From Bacteroidales bacterium (GTDB taxonomy: Bacteria > Bacteroidota > Bacteroidia > Bacteroidales > UBA7960), in NCBI GenBank assembly GCA_007134525.1, contig SLKR01000111.1, positions 1 to 51,364 on the forward strand: 51,364 nt of DNA, read 5' to 3'. The notes below the pieces were generated by a model that did not search any database, was not told the origin of the DNA, and saw only the letters and a program-made list of their open reading frames with translations. The translations under genes and the position numbers were made by a program. Below, piece after piece: positions 50,790 to 51,364 of this stretch. Numbering within the stretch: position 1 is the first letter of the stretch; the number at the start of each line of letters is the position of its first letter.

Positions 50790-51364
50790 ATGGGAGGTAA
50801 TGCAGGTCATACGGACAAGGCAAAAAGGGACCTGGCTCTGTTGAAGGAGGCCACAGAGAACAACAACCAGCACGCTTTCGCCGAGCTGATGAGGCTTTAC
50901 AAGGACACAATTTTTTATATGTTGCTTAAGATGACCGGCAATCCAGCCGATGCAGAAGATCTGTGCATTGAAACCTTCGGAAAGGCATTCACAAACATAC
51001 AGCAGTACAACGACAAATATGCCTTCAGCACCTGGCTGTTTAAGATCGCAACAAATAACTGCATAGATTTTATACGCAAACAGAAGAAGAATGTGCTTAA
51101 TCTTGAGGCTAATGAAGGTATAGAAGACCCTGAAGACAAGTTTGGGTTCGTTGCCGAAATGGTCAATCCTGAGGATAGCTTTATCCGCAGTCAGAAAATT
51201 GATCTTGTAAGGCAGGTAGTTCAGACCCTGAAGCCGCGTTACAGGACACTGATATCCATGCGGTATTTTCAGGAGCTTTCATATGTTGAGATAGCCAAGG
51301 AACTTGATCTTCCTATCGGAACCGTCAAGGCTCAACTTTTCAGGGCAAGGGACTTCCTTTATCA
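50790..51364 (+). CDS. RNA polymerase sigma-70 family (ECF-type) sigma factor, truncated by window end
   Basis: Own translation from ATG 50790 (absent from the ORF track because no stop lies in the window): ...GNPADAEDLCIETFGKAFTNIQQYNDKYAFSTWLFKIATNNCIDFIRKQKK...LKPRYRTLISMRYFQELSYVEIAKELDLPIGTVKAQLFRARDFLY. Confidence 0.93.
   Translation, partial: MGGNAGHTDKAKRDLALLKEATENNNQHAFAELMRLYKDTIFYMLLKMTGNPADAEDLCIETFGKAFTNIQQYNDKYAFSTWLFKIATNNCIDFIRKQKKNVLNLEANEGIEDPEDKFGFVAEMVNPEDSFIRSQKIDLVRQVVQTLKPRYRTLISMRYFQELSYVEIAKELDLPIGTVKAQLFRARDFLY

Overview
This 51.4-kb window looks like chromosomal DNA from a Bacteroidota (Bacteroidales-like) bacterium. The lineage call rests on family content (DUF3109, DUF2027, DUF6132, GH3 protein, DUF2764-containing V-ATPase operon) and on several TTTG-N19/20-TAnnTTTG promoters. 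I annotate 46 protein-coding genes, the last one truncated by the window edge, plus one RNase P RNA (minus strand, 13-bp P1 helix). Main blocks are: a V/A-type ATPase operon (E-DUF2764-A-B-D-I-K) whose K subunit carries the Na+-ligand signature; a carotenoid pair (CrtW-like ketolase and CrtYcd-like lycopene cyclase); a NapH/NapG-like polyferredoxin with a Tat-signal DUF362 protein; a lysS-GH3-gltX run; a CxxCH lipoprotein, NadR-like kinase and EamA transporter with overlapping junctions; a TPR/beta-barrel pair directly downstream of rnpB; a wzx-wzz-wzy-like polysaccharide module; a GDSL lipoprotein/FadL pair; and a Trx-Trx-DUF6132 redox module. I saw no CRISPR array, transposon, prophage, tRNA or rRNA. 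Most of the window is housekeeping. The less ordinary signals are the near-universal overlap of convergent gene ends, the tightly packed rnpB, and several co-oriented modules of unknown function. Product calls come from reading the translations, not from database searches.
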